64,000 nt of DNA from Rattus norvegicus. Taxonomy: Eukaryota > Chordata > Mammalia > Rodentia > Muridae. The stretch spans positions 8,741,606 through 8,805,605 of the forward strand of contig NC_086033.1 in the NCBI RefSeq assembly GCF_036323735.1. Reading direction: 5' to 3'. The notes beneath the pieces are model-generated. The model searched no databases, had not been told where the DNA came from, and worked only from the letters and a program-made list of their open reading frames with translations. The position numbers and the translations under genes are program-made. This document shows positions 46,290 through 58,675 of this stretch, one piece after another. The number at the start of each line of letters is the position of its first letter. Positions within the stretch are counted from its first letter, which is position 1.

Positions 46290-46720
46290 TGTCACAGTTA
46301 CTTTTCTTATTATCATGACAAAATTTCTGACAAGAACGAATACACATTGGAAAGATTTCTATTTTAGTCACTTTTGTGTTGCTACAATAAGGTACCCTGA
46401 CAAAAGTAATCAAGGAAGAAAGGTTTAATTTTGCTTACACTTCCATGAAGTCCATCGCAATGAGAAATGCATGCATAGGAGAGTGAAGCTGTCTTAGAAG
46501 GCAAAAGAGAGAGAGAGATGACATCTCGGTTCTACACAGAGAGCAGAAAGAGGAACAGGAAATAGTACTTCAAAGCCCATGCCCGGTGATGTACTTTGTC
46601 CAGGAGCAAGCCTCCATATCCTAAGGTTTCCATCATTTTCCCAAACATCGCTACTAATGAGGGACAGGGTGATCATCTATATAAGCCTATGGAGGATATT
46701 TCTTATCCAAACCATCACAC
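46290..46720. mobile_element. Possible rodent medium-reiterated repeat
   Basis: 'tttgtgttgctacaataagg', 'ttgcttacacttccatgaag', 'tcaaagcccatgcccggtg' and 'aagcctatggaggatatttc' follow the order of the same broad repeat class as at 23860 and 39355. Confidence 0.4.
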
Positions 46721-47541
46721 TTTGCATTGTAGTACAGATGATGGCTAACACTGTCCTTAAATAGAGATGTCTGTGTCAGGTTCATTTCTCTTTAGTAACT
46801 GGTAGTAATCTGGGTTTGACCTACAGGTTGGATTTGACTGGCCTCTTTTGTTTCTTAGATTTAGCTTTATTAGTGAGTAACTACATTTCTTAAAATACTT
46901 TTAAGGAGGGTTTAGGCTGAAAATCACATAAGATTTTGAAAGACAAAATTGTAGCAGCATCATGAAGCTCTGAAGTGCCCTGGTGCTGGAAGATGCCAAA
47001 AAGTGAATGAAGTTCTATTCCATTTTGCTGGATACCTACCTCCGTTCCTTCATGGCTACTTCCTTGACCAGGGAGAGTGCAGAAAATGGTGAAACACTGC
47101 TATAACTTTCCAGGCATGGCAGTCTTAACACTAAGCCAATATTGGATCTTATCTTTTGTACAGTGATTGAATGCTAAGTTTCTAAATATCTGAGTGCTGA
47201 AACATCCCATGTTGTGCTTGTGGCAATTTTGTCCTTCCTTTTGAATTTCTACTGGAGCCTCTGGATCCTATAATAAGTTCCGGTGGGCTTCTTCATAGAC
47301 CCTGGCTATTTCTAAATGACAGAGTCCAGAATAATACAAAACTTTCAAAGGCTGGCCGTCAGCATTAGCTTCTTTTGTGGTATTTATTCATAGCCTAGGT
47401 TTCACTTTATCAGTTCTGGCCATTAGCTCCTTCACTATATCTTAGAATGATCTTTATTCTCATTATTATTTCATAACTGATACCAAACTGGACACCGATA
47501 TTTGTTTTCAATTTCTTTGCGAGTGCACATATGTGTTTGTA

Positions 47542-47547
<6 letters not shown>
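46721..47547. other. Unique DNA
   Basis: Nothing recognised. Confidence 0.4.
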
Positions 47548-47609
<62 letters not shown>

Positions 47610-47622
47610 CGCATGCGCGCGC
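47548..47622. repeat. 75-bp perfect alternating purine-pyrimidine tract, (TG)n then GC-rich
   Basis: About 26 TG units run directly into gcgcgcgtgcgcatgcgcgc, with strict alternation from 47548 to 47622. Such tracts are the classical Z-DNA-forming type. The GC end contains the palindrome gcgcatgcgc. Confidence 0.95.
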
Positions 47623-48695
47623 TACGGCTGCCCATGATAGGGACATATGAATGTGTGAATACCCATTTGGATACCCAAGGCTAATATTGAGATTCATCCA
47701 TGATATTTTTTCCATCGTATTCATTAACTCATAGCCTATTAATCAAATCTACAGCTTCCTATATGGTAAGTCTCAGAAGTCAGCTTGCTCTGGATTTTCC
47801 CTATGTCTGCTTTTAGAGGCTAGGTTTATAAGCAGGTCATCATATCCATGGGACATTTGTGTGGATTCTGAGTACAAACTACAATTCCCACATGTGTTTG
47901 GCAAAAGCTTCACCCATTAACCTATTGCCCCAGCCTGACTCTGATTTTCAAATAAGCAATCTGATAGGGAGGCAGACAACGCCACAGTCTGTGAATCCAG
48001 TGTTACTGACTTTGATTTCAGTCTTCTCACCTTGAATGAAGACAAATTTAAGTACATTTTAAGCTCTATGTTGTTTCTTGTGTTGAGGAATGTTTGTGTA
48101 TATTGAAATAGATGTCCCATTGGATGCTGAGTGGAGCTGTGATGGCAGAGAGATTTCTTTCGCCTATCACTCTGCTGTGCTCTTCAAGGCCTAATTCAAC
48201 CTGATTTGGCTCAGTTTGCATACCATCATGTAAACTGTTCCCTTCCAGCTCTCACATGCTAGAGTGACCCTTTCTCTGTGATATCTTCTCTGGTCATTTC
48301 AACTACAACTTCTCCAGTCAATCAGACAGAATACTATACTGATCTCTGATCAAACAGGGCACTTGCACTAATATTTTGTAATAGAGCAGCTAAAAATAGG
48401 ATCCACACGTTAGAATTTACATGTTAGAGTTCCTACATGTTTGTAAATGTTCAATTTCTTCTTTTTATTTTCATCACCTTCTTGAGTCCTGAAATAATGA
48501 TAATGATACCCACTTGTATGGCATATTAACATTCCTGAAATATAAGCTTCCCACATGCTGTTACATTTTTTCCCCATTTTTATGTGTGTTGTCTGAATGT
48601 GTATAAACATGTTTTTACATGTATATGGAAACATGTGTTTGTTCAAATGCATGAAGATGTCAGGAATCATCCCCAATTGCCTTCCCTCCTTCTTT
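47623..48695. other. Unique DNA
   Basis: Nothing recognised in about 1.1 kb. Confidence 0.4.
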
Positions 48696-48950
48696 GAGGC
48701 AGTGTCTCTGAATCAAACTCAGAGCTCACTGAGACAGGGTCTCTGAATCAAATGCAGAGCTCACTGCTATGACTACTCTAGTCAGCCGGTTTTGTCTAGA
48801 AATCAACTATCTCTACCTTCTGAGGATAGAAGTGAGGATATAGGTGAGAGGCCACATCCAATTGACACTTAGAAGGTGTTCTAGGGATTTGAATTTTGGT
48901 CCTCATGCTTGAGCAAGAATTTGTTGACTTTTTCAGCTATCTCCCCAAAT
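48696..48950 (-). mobile_element. B4 SINE, minus strand, with 35-bp tandem duplication
   Basis: Reads as the reverse complement of B4: 'gtctctgaatcaaactcaga' (B1-like part), then 'gaattttggtcctcatgctt' and 'cagctatctccccaaatc' (ID-like head, right end). The B1-like start is duplicated: 48696-48730 and 48731-48765, differing at a few bases. Confidence 0.65.
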
Positions 48951-50427
48951 CAACAATTGGCTATATGTTCCTCAGGTATTTAAATCTTCTCAGAGAAAAT
49001 CTGATTTATCATATCCATACGGAGCTTTGATATGTATGGTTGGTTTCCAAATCATTCTTGGAGAATGAATAAACATGGAGATATACTGAGTGGATCAGAC
49101 AAAAATGGTTCATCAGAAGAGAACCAAAACAATATGCTTGGATATACTTGCTTCTTGATGATAGACTTAAGGTTGAAACATACTTAAAGGTGTATGAATT
49201 GGCATTCCTAAAACATTTCAGATTGACAGTGTTATGAACTGTTAAGATCATTGACTGACCTCTTCCAGTGTTCTTTCCTCCTTGCCCCAAGGCCTTAGCT
49301 CTTAACTACTCTGCTAAACTCTGCTGCCATCTGTTCTATAAAAGAAAGTTAGTGAGTTTATTCCTAAATAAATGAGAAACTGTAGCTATATTTTCCCCCC
49401 ACAAGAGATTTCTTTTCCATGTCTGACTTCAGGCCCTTTCCTTGAAGAATGAGGAGGCATATGCACAGGGAATGTTTTACGTTTACATTGCCTGCTGCTG
49501 ACGTGTGTCTAATTCACAGGGATGTGGTGCTGTGGTTGTGAAGCTGACATCTGAAGACAGTTGTGAAGTGGGGAAGCCTGACAGGCTCTGCCTTCTCCTC
49601 TGCCCTATGAAAGATAATGATTTTACAGAGGAGATAGGTGGGGACATCCTTTCTCATCACATGCTGGTGTAAATGTTCCTGGAAATACGTTAGCATATTT
49701 TTATTTTTTCTTTTACTCTAAGCTTTAATTAAGGTAGCCCTTTCTGTTGGCATCCTAATGTCTGTGGAAGGTAGGATGACAGAAGAATACTGAGCTTTAT
49801 TCTATCCTAGGTTTAGAACTAGTTGCACAAAGAAAGTTGTGGCGATGTAACAGCAGTGGCAGATGTGAACTGCAGTCCATGGCTGGAGGAAGGACTGTTT
49901 CTGTGTCACGTACCTTCCGTTTTGTTGCTTCCCGTCTCCTGTTTTCCATGTCTTCCAACTCCTCACTCTATTCTGCCAACATCCTTCTTTTAATTTTTTT
50001 CCTAATATGTTTCTATCTTCAGTATATCTTACTCCTTTCTCCTGTTTCTTGTGTTTCTTTTGATTCGATGATATGTTCTTAATAGTAAAGAAGCCATGTA
50101 TCACCCATCTCTTTTCAGTGAATAATCATACTGAAGAGAGATTTGTACATATGCATTTTAGCATGCTGTTGAGCCCATTTGACAATTCTAGTTGAATTTG
50201 TCTCTCTTCCCCTGTTTGTAATGTGTCCCATTAGAATAGCAAGTCAATTTGTGTCTCCCAGAGTGTAAACATCACATTTAACTTTACTGTAACTGTTTTG
50301 GTCTTCACATTGTGTAGCAGATTTTTGACTGACAAATAAGCACAACTACAGAGTTATTACCCAGGAAAGCTATAGAGCATGTCCAGCATGGAATTCCCAT
50401 CTCCCGAGTAGGGAAATCATTCTTTTT
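48951..50427. other. Unique DNA
   Basis: About 1.5 kb without a recognised gene or repeat. The opposing frames at 49802-50104 and 49837-50082 are not supported as genes. Confidence 0.45.
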
Positions 50428-51197
50428 TATTATTGGATTTTTTATTTATTTACATTTCAAATGTTATACCCTTTCCTGGTTTCCCATCAATAAACCATCT
50501 ATACCACCCTCTCCCCTAATTTTATGAGGATGTTTCCCCACCCATTCACCTATCCCTCACTACCTCCCCGCCCTGAGATTCCCCTGTACTGGGGGGGGGG
50601 TCGAACCTTCACAGGACCAAGGGTTTCTCCTTCCATTGGTGTCCAACAAAGCCATCCTCCGCTACATATGAAATTGGAGCCATGGGTCTGCACATGTGAA
50701 CATTTTGGATGGTAGTTTAGTACTTGGGGGGCTCTGATTGGTTGGTATTGTTGTTCTTATGGAGATAAAAACCCCTTCAGCTCTTTCAATGCTTTCTTGA
50801 AGTCCTCCAATGGGGACCCCATTCTTAGTCCAATGGTTGGCTGCAAGGATTTGCCTCTGTATTTGTGATACTATGGCATAGCCTTTCAGGAGACAGCTAT
50901 ATCAGGCTTCTGTCAGCATGCACCTCTTGACGTCCCAAATAGTGTCTGGGTTTGATAACTGTATGTATTTGGCCTGGATCCCCAGGTGGGACACTCTCTG
51001 AATGGCCATTCTTTAAGTCTCTTATGCAATTGTTGTCTCTGTATCTCCTCCTATGAATATTTCCCCTATCTAAGATGGACTGAAGCATCCACACTTGGCT
51101 AGTCCTCCTTCTTGAGCTTCATATGGACTGTGCATTGTATCTTGGGTAATCTGCGCTTTTGAGCTAATATCCACTTATCAGTGAGTGTGTACCATGT

Positions 51198-51198
<1 letters not shown>

Positions 51199-51242
<44 letters not shown>
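51199..51242. repeat. (GT)n microsatellite inside an L1
   Basis: 22 uninterrupted GT units at the ORF2 C-terminal end of the L1. Confidence 0.97.
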
Positions 51243-51244
<2 letters not shown>

Positions 51245-54200
51245 TTGAGTTACCTCACTCAGGATGATATTTTTCTAGTTCCAACCATTTGTGTATAAAT
51301 TTCATGAAGTTATTGTTTTTAAGAGGTAAGTAGTATTCAATTGTGTAGATGTACCACAATTTCTCTATCCATTCCTTTGTTGAAGAACATCTGAGTTCTT
51401 TCCAGCTTCTGGCTATTATAAATAAGGCTGCTGTGAACATAGTGGAGCATGTGTCCTTGTTATATGTTGGGGCATATTTTGGGTATATGCCCAGGAGTGG
51501 TATAGCTGCATCTTCAGATAGTACTATGTCCAATTTTCTGAGGAACCACCAGACAGATTTCAAGAGTGATTGAACCAGCTTGCAATTCCACCAACAATGG
51601 AGGAATGTTTCTCTTTTTGCACATCCGCACCAGCATCTGTTGTCACCTGAGTTATTTGTCTTAGCCATTCTGACTGGTGTGAGGTGGAATCTTGTTCAGG
51701 ATGTTTTCATTTGCATTTCCCTTATGACTAAGGATGTTGAGCATTTCTTTAGGAACTTTTCAGCCATTCAATATTCCTCAGCTAAGAATTCTTTGTTTAA
51801 CTCTGTACCCCATTTTTAATAGGGTTATTTGATGCTATGGAGTCTATCTTCTTGATTTCTTTGTATATATTGGATATTGGCCCTCTATCCAATGAAAGGT
51901 TGGTAAAGATATTTTCCCAACCTGTTGATTGCCCTTTTGTCCTAACAACACTATCCTTTGCCTTATAGAAGCTTTGCAGTTTTATGAGGTCCCATTTGTT
52001 GAGTCTTTATCTTAGACAATAAAGCACTGGTATTCTTATGAGGAATTTTTTCCCAGTGTCCATGTGTAAGAGGCTCTTCCCTACTTTTTCTTATATTAGA
52101 TTGAGTGTATCTGGTTTTATGTAAAAGTCCTTGAACCTCTTGCACTTGAGTTTTGTACAGGGCTATAAGGATGGATCAATTTTCACTATCCTACATGCTG
52201 ACCTCCAGTTGAACCAGCACCATTTGTGGAAAATGATATCTTTATTCACTGGATTGTTTTAGCTATTTTGTCAAAGATCAAATGACCATATGTGTGGGTT
52301 TATTTCTAAGTCTTTAATTCTATTCCATTAATCTACCTGCCAGTTCCTGTTCCAATATTTCACAGTTTTTCTTTTTTGTTTTTCTTTGTTTTTTTTTTAT
52401 CACTATTGCTCTGTAATACTTCTTGAGGTCAGGAATGGTGATTCCCCCAGAAGTTCTTTTATTGTTGATGATAGTTTTCGCTATCCTGGGCTTTTTGTTA
52501 TTCCAAATGAATTTGCAAATTGCTCTTTCTAACTTTTTAAATAAATGAGTTGGAATTTTGATGAGAATTGCATTGAATCTGTAGATTCCTTTTGGCAAAA
52601 TTGTCCTTTTTACAATATTAATCCTGCCATTCCATGAGCATGAGAGATCTTTCCAACTTCTAAGATCTTCTTCAATTTCTTTCTTCAGAGACTTGAAGTT
52701 CTTCTCATACAGATTTTTCACTTGCTTGGTTAGAGTCACACCAAGGTATTTTGTATTATTTCTGACTATTATAAAGAGTGTCATTTCCCCAATTTCTTTC
52801 TCAACATGTTTATCCTTTGAGGAGATGAAGGCTATTGATTTCTTTGAGTTAACTTTATAATCATGCTCTTTGTTGAAGTTGTTTATCAGGTTTAGGAGTT
52901 CTTTGGTGGAATTTTGGGGTCACTTAAATATACTATCATATCCTCTGCAAATGGTGATATTTTGATGTCTTCCTTTCCAATTTGTATCCCTTTGACCTCT
53001 TTTTGTTGTTTAATTGCTCTATCTAGACTTCAAGTACTATATTGAATAAGTAGGGAGAGAATGGGCAGCCTTGTCCAGTCCCTGATTTTAGTGGGATTAC
53101 TTCAAGTATCTTTCCATTTAATTTGGTGTTGGCTACTGGTTTGCTGTATAATGCTTTTTATGTTTATGTACAGGCCTTAAATTCCTGATCTTTCCAAGAC
53201 TTTTAACATGAAGGTGTGTTGAATTTTGTCCAGTGGTTTCTTAGCATCTAATTAGATGATTATTTTTCCCCTTGAGTTTGTTTATATAGTGAATTGCATT
53301 GACGGATTTCCATATGTTCTACCATCCTTGCATCCCTGGGATGAAGCCTACTTGATCATGATAGATGATTATTTTAATGTGTTCTTGGATTTCTTTTGGG
53401 AGAATTTTATTGAGTATTTTTGCATCGATATTCATAAGGGAAAATGGTCTGAAGTTTTCTTTCTTTGTTGGGTCTTTGTGTGGTTTAGGTATAAGAGTAA
53501 TTGTGCCTTAATAGAAGGAATTGTTTTGTGTTATTTCTGTTTCTATTTTGTGGAATTGTTTGGATAGTATTGGTATTAGGTATTCTATGAAGGTTTGATA
53601 GAATTCGGCACTAAACCCATCTAGTCCTGGGCTATTTTTGCTTGGGAGACATTTAATTACTGATTTTATTTCTTTAGCAGTTATGGGACTGTTTAGATGA
53701 CTTACCTGATATTGATTTAGTTTTCGTATCTGGTATCTGTCTAGATAATTGTCTATTTCATCCAGATTTTCCAGTTTTGCTGAGTAGAGACGTTTGTAGT
53801 AGGATATGATTTTTTTTTAACTCTCCTTTGTTTCTGTTGTCATGTATCCCTTTTCAATTCTGATTTTGTTAATTTGGATACTCTCTTTGTGCCCTCTGGT
53901 TAGTCTGGCTAAGGGTTTTATCTCTCTTGTTGATTTTCTAAAAGAACCAGCTCCTGGTTCTTTTGATTTTTGTATAGTTCTTTTTTTTTCTACTTGTTTG
54001 ATTTCAGCCCTGATTTTGACTATTTCTTGCCATGTGCTCCTCCTGGATATATTTGTCTAGAGCTTTCAGGTGTGCTCTCAAGCTGCTCATGTATGCTCTC
54101 TCCTGTTTTTTTTTAGAGGCACTCAGAGGTATGAGTTTTGCTCTTAGCACTGTTTTTATTGTGTCCCATAAGTTTGGGTATGTTGTTCATTTTCATTAAA

Positions 54201-55372
54201 TTCTAAAAAGTTTTAATTTCTTTCTTTCTTTCTTCCTTGCCCAGGTCATCATTGAGTAGAACGTTGTTCAGCTTCCATGTGTATGCGGGCTTTCTCTCAT
54301 TTTTCTTATTGAAGACAAACCTTAGTCTGAGGTGATCCGGTAGGATGCATGGAGTTATTTCAATATTCTTATATTTGTTATGGCTTGTTTTTTAACTGAT
54401 TATATGGTCAAATTTGGAAAAGGTACCGTGAGGTGCTGAGAAGAAGTTATATTCTTTTGTTTTTGCATGAAATATTCTATAAATACCTGTTAAATCCATT
54501 TGGTTCATAAGTTCTGCTAGTTTCTCTGTGTCTCTGTTTAGTTTCTGTTTCCATGATCTGTACATTGCTTAGAATGGTGTTTGAAGTCTCCCACTACTAT
54601 TATGTGAGGTGCAATGTGTACTTTGAGCGTTAGTAAAGTTTCTTTTATGAATGTAGGTGCCCTTGCATTTGGAGCATAGATATTCAGGATTGAGAGTTCA
54701 TCTTGGTGGATTTTTACTTTGATGAATATGAAGGGTCCTTCCTCATATTTTTTGATCTTTTGATTGAAAGTTGATTATATTTGATATTAGAATGGCTACT
54801 CTAGCTTGTTTCTTGGGACCATTTGCTTGGAAAATTGTTTTCCAGCCTTTTACTCTGAGGTAGTATCTGTCTTTGTCACTGAGGTGTGTTTCCTGTATAC
54901 AGCAAAATGTTGGATCCTTTCTATATATCCAGTCTATTAGTCTTTATTTTTTGGGGGGTGGGGAACCGATAGTCTATTGCTTTTGGGAGATATTAGGCAC
55001 CAATTATTGTTATTTCCTCTTATTTTTGTTGTTAGAGATGGAATTATGCTTGTGTGGCTATCATCTTTTGGGTTACTTCCTTGCATTTTGTAAATTGTAG
55101 TTTCCCTCCTTTGTTGGAATTTTCCATCTATTATCCTTTGAAGGGCTGGATTTGTAAAAGATATTTTGTAAATTTGTTTTTTTCATGGAATATCTTGGTT
55201 TCTCCATTTTTATTAATTGAGAGTTTTGCTAGGTATAGTAGCCTGGGCTGGCATTTGTATTCTCTTGTGTCTGTCCAACATGTGCCCAGTATCTTCTGGC
55301 TTTCATAGTGTCTGGTGAGAAGTCTGGTGTCTGGCTTTATGTGTTACGTGACCTTTTCCTCTTACTGTTTTT

Positions 55373-55448
55373 TTTTTTTTTGGTTCTATTTTTCGGAGCT
55401 GGGGACCGAACCCAGGGCCTTGTGCTTCCTAGGCAAGCACTCTACCAC
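55373..55448 (-). mobile_element. 5'-truncated ID SINE inserted in L1 ORF1
   Basis: T-run, 'cggagctggggaccgaaccc' and 'ggcaagcactctaccacc', then a return to L1. The outer head of the ID (the part with the first A-box bases) is missing. The duplication cctcttactgttttt is at 55358-55372 and 55449-55463. Loss of the head should abolish its own Pol III promoter. Confidence 0.93.
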
Positions 55449-55927
55449 CCTCTTACTGTTTTTAATATTCTTTCTTTGTTTTGTGCAATTCATGTTTTGA
55501 CTATTATATGATGGGAAGAATTTCTTTTCTGGCTCAATCTATTTATTGTTCTCTATACTTCTTTAATGTTCATGTGCACCTCTTTATTTAGGTTAGGAAA
55601 GTTTTCTTCTATAAGTTTGTTGAGGATATTTACTGTCCCTTCAAGCTGGGAATCTTCGCTCTCTTCTATACTTATTATTCTTAGGTTTCATCTTCTCATT
55701 TTGTCCTGGACTTCCTGGATGTTTTGTGCTAGGAGTTTTTTGTCTTCTGCATTTTCTTTGACAGTTCTATCATTGTTTTCCATGGTATCTTCTACGCCTG
55801 AGATTCTCCCTTTTATCTCTTGTATTCTGTTGGTAGTGTTTGAGTCTATGACTCCTGTTTCCTTTTCTAGGTTTTTTATCTCCAGGGTTGTCTCCCTTTG
55901 TGATTTCTTTGTTGTTTCTATTTCTGT

Positions 55928-57002
55928 TTCAGTCTCTGCTCCAAACTTTGTTTCCATATCTCCTACTATGAATATGTTTGTTCCTCCTTCTAAGAAAGTC
56001 TGAAGCATCCACACTTTGGTCATGCTTCTTCTTCAGCTTCATGTGTTCTGTGGATTGTATCTTGGGTAATTCGAGCTTTTGGGCTAATATCCACTTATCA
56101 GTGAGTGCATACCATGTGTCTATATTTTGTGATTGGGATATGTCACTCAGAATGATATTGTCTAATTCCATCCATTTGCCTATGAATTTCATGAAGTCAT
56201 TGTTTTAGTAGCTGAGTAGTACTCCATTTTGTAGAGGTACCTCATTTTCTGTATTGAGTACTCTGTTGAAGGACATCTGCATTCTTTCCAGATTCTGGCT
56301 ATTTTAAGTAAGACTCCTGTAGACATAGTGGAACATGTGTCCTTGTCATATGTTGGAGCATCTTTTGGGTATATACTCAGGAGTGGTATAGCTGAGTCCT
56401 CAGGTGGTACTATATCCAAATTTCTGAGGAACCACCAGACTGATTTCCAGAGTGGTTGTACCAGTTTGCAATCCCACCAACAATGGAGGAGTGTTCCTCT
56501 TTCTCCACATCCTTGCCAGCATCTGTTCTCCCCGAAGTTTTTGGATTTTTTTTTTTTTTTGGTTCTTTTTTTCGGAGCTGGGGACCAAACCCAGGGCCTT
56601 GCGCTTCCTAGGCAAGCGCTCTACCACTGAGCTAAATCCCCAACCCCTCCCCGGAGTTTTTGATCTTAGCCATTCTGACTGGTGTGAGGTGGGATTGCAG
56701 GGTTATTTTGATTTGTATTTCCCTGATGACTAAGGATGTTGAACATTTCTTTAGGTACTTCTAGCCCTTCCATATTCCTCAGCTGAGAATTCTTTGTTTA
56801 GCACTGTATTTTCATTTTTAATAGAATTATTTGGCTCTCCGGAGTCTAACTTCTTGAGTTCTTTGTATATATTGAATATTAGGCTTCTATTAGATGTTGG
56901 ATTGGTAAAGATCTTTTCCCAATCTGTTGGTTGCCATTTTGTCCTAATGACAGTGTCCTTTGCCTTACAAAAGCTTTGTAGTTTTCTTTTTATTTTATTT
57001 TA
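55928..57002 (-). mobile_element. L1 fragment, 3' UTR start and ORF2 C-terminus, minus strand
   Basis: It begins abruptly at 'tcagtctctgctccaaactt' in the 3' UTR (no poly(A)) and runs through the ORF2 C-terminus to 'agctttgtagtttt' near 56994, about ORF2 residue 1020. It is interrupted by an ID at 56544-56646 and then by a young L1 at its 5' end. Decay is intermediate. Confidence 0.82.
56544..56646 (-). mobile_element. Complete ID SINE inserted in L1, minus strand
   Basis: T-run, 'cggagctggggaccaaaccc', 'cctaggcaagcgctctacca' and 'gagctaaatccccaacccc' give a complete rat ID. The duplication ctccccgaagtttttg at 56528-56543 recurs with one change at 56647-56662. Confidence 0.95.
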
Positions 57003-58502
57003 TTTTTTTTTATTAACTTGAGTATTTCTTATATACATTTCAAGTGTTATTCCCTTTCCCGGTTTCCGGACAAACATCCCCCTCCCCCCTCCCCTTCCTT
57101 ATGGGTGTTCCCCTCCCAACCCTCCCCCCATTGCCACCCTCCCCCCATAGTCTAGTTCACTGGGGGTTCAGTCTTAGCAGGACCCAGGGCTTCCCCTTCC
57201 ACTGGTGCTCTTACTAGCATATTCATTGCTACCTATGGGGTCAGAGTCCAGGGTCAGTCCATGTATAGTCTTTAGGTAGTGGCTTAGTCCCTGGAAGCTC
57301 TGGTTGCTTGACATTGTTGTACTTTTGGGGTCTCGAGCACCTTCAAGCTCTTCCAGTTCTTTCTCTGATTCCTTCAACGGGGGACCTATTCTCAGTTCAG
57401 TGGTTTGCTGCTGGCATTCGCCTCTGTATTTGCTGTATTCTGGCTGTGTCTCTCAGGAGCGATCTACATCCGGCTCCTGTCGGTCTGCACTTCTTTGCTT
57501 CATCCATCTTGTCTAATTGGGTGGCTGTATATGTATGGGCCACATGTGGGGCAGGCTCTGAATGGGTGTTCCTTCAGTCTCTGTTTTAATCTTTGCCTCT
57601 CCCTTCCCTGCCAAGGGTATTCTTTTTCCTCATTTAAAGAAGGAGTGAAGCATTCACATTTTGATCATCAGTCTTGAGATTCGTTTGTTCTAGGGATCTA
57701 GGGTAATTCAAGCATTTGGGCTAATAGCCACTTATCAATGAGTGCATACCATGTATGTCTTTCTGTGATTGGGTTAGCTCACTCAGGATGATATTTTCCA
57801 GTTCCAACCATTTGCCTATGAATTTCATAAACTCGTTGTTTTTGATAGCTGAGTAATATTCCATTGTGTAGATGTACCACATTTTCTGTATCCATTCCTC
57901 TGTTGAAGGGCATCTGGGTTCTTTCCATTTTCTGGCTATTATAAATAAGGCTGCGATGAACATAGTGGAGCACGTGTCTCTTTTATATGTTGAGGCATCT
58001 TTTGGGTATATGCCCAAGAGAGGTATAGCTGGATCCTCAGGCAGTTCAATGTCCAATTTTCTGAGGAACCTCCAGACTGATTTCCAGAATGGTTGTACCA
58101 GTTTGCAATCCCACCAACAATGGAGGAGTGTTCCTCTTTCTCCACATCCTCGCCAGCATCTGCTGTCACCTGAGTTTTTGATCTTAGCCATTCTCACTGG
58201 TGTGAGGTGAAATCTCAGGGTTGTTTTGATTTGCATTCCCCTTATGACTAAAGATGTTGAACATTTCTTTAGGTGTTTCTCAGTCATTCGGCATTCCTCA
58301 GCTGTGAATTCTTTGTTTAGCTCTGAACCCCATTTTTTAATAGGGTTATTTGTTTCCCTGTGGTCTAACTTCTTGAGTTCTTTGTATATTTTGGATATAA
58401 GGCCTCTATCTGTTGTAGGATTGGTAAAGATCTTTTCCCAATCTGTTGGTTGCCGTTTTGTCCTAACCACAGTGTCCTTTGCCTTACAGAAGCTTTGCAG
58501 TT
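57003..58502 (-). mobile_element. Young 5'-truncated L1_Rn, minus strand
   Basis: A T-rich tail (to about 57011), a 3' UTR nearly identical to that at 26838-27545, and an uninterrupted ORF2 C-terminal frame up to the 'gctttgcagtttt' position. A likely duplication, agctttgYagttttct, is at about 56983-56998 and 58488-58503 but overlaps L1 sequence itself, so its extent is ambiguous. The G-rich polypurine tract recurs at about 57075-57147 on the minus strand. Confidence 0.9.
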
Positions 58503-58602
58503 TTCTGCTCCATCTTCTACCTTCCTTCTTTACTCTAAGGACACATGCATTCTTCATCCAAGAGCAAATCCAAGACCAGATTCCACTTCTGATATTGTTC
58601 AT
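57721..58602 (-). pseudogene. ORF2: Open ORF2 C-terminal frame fused to non-L1 upstream sequence (293 aa)
   Basis: Residues 34-293 are intact L1 ORF2 C-terminus (KLQSFCKAKDTVVRTK onward), including CWRGCGERGTLLHCWWDC and the terminal HSLISGY. Residues 1-33 come from flanking non-L1 DNA (58503-58602) that happens to be open in phase. It is a truncated insertion, not a normal gene, and no promoter is evident. The good state of the frame supports a young age. Confidence 0.75.
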
Positions 58603-58675
58603 CTGTTTTTGGCAGACAGAGCTCAGTTCTTTGTATACCTAGACATCTGGGGTAGATGCTGCTATTCAAAGAAAT
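58503..58675. other. Non-L1 spacer between two L1 pieces
   Basis: No element recognised. Confidence 0.4.

Larger units (their letters stand above)
50428..55927 (-). mobile_element. Near-complete but degenerate L1, minus strand
   Basis: The 3' UTR spans 50428-51170, ORF2 about 51171-55035, and ORF1 about 55085-55927, where the element stops within the coiled-coil region. Recognisable protein pieces include the cysteine motif CWCGCAKRETFLHCWWNC at 51255-51668 and the RT/thumb segment at 52320-52784. Many indels and stops mark it as old. A (GT)n expansion sits at the ORF2-UTR boundary and an ID element is inserted in the ORF1 part. At 55927 it meets, without a poly(A), the 3' UTR of another L1. 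Confidence 0.88.
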
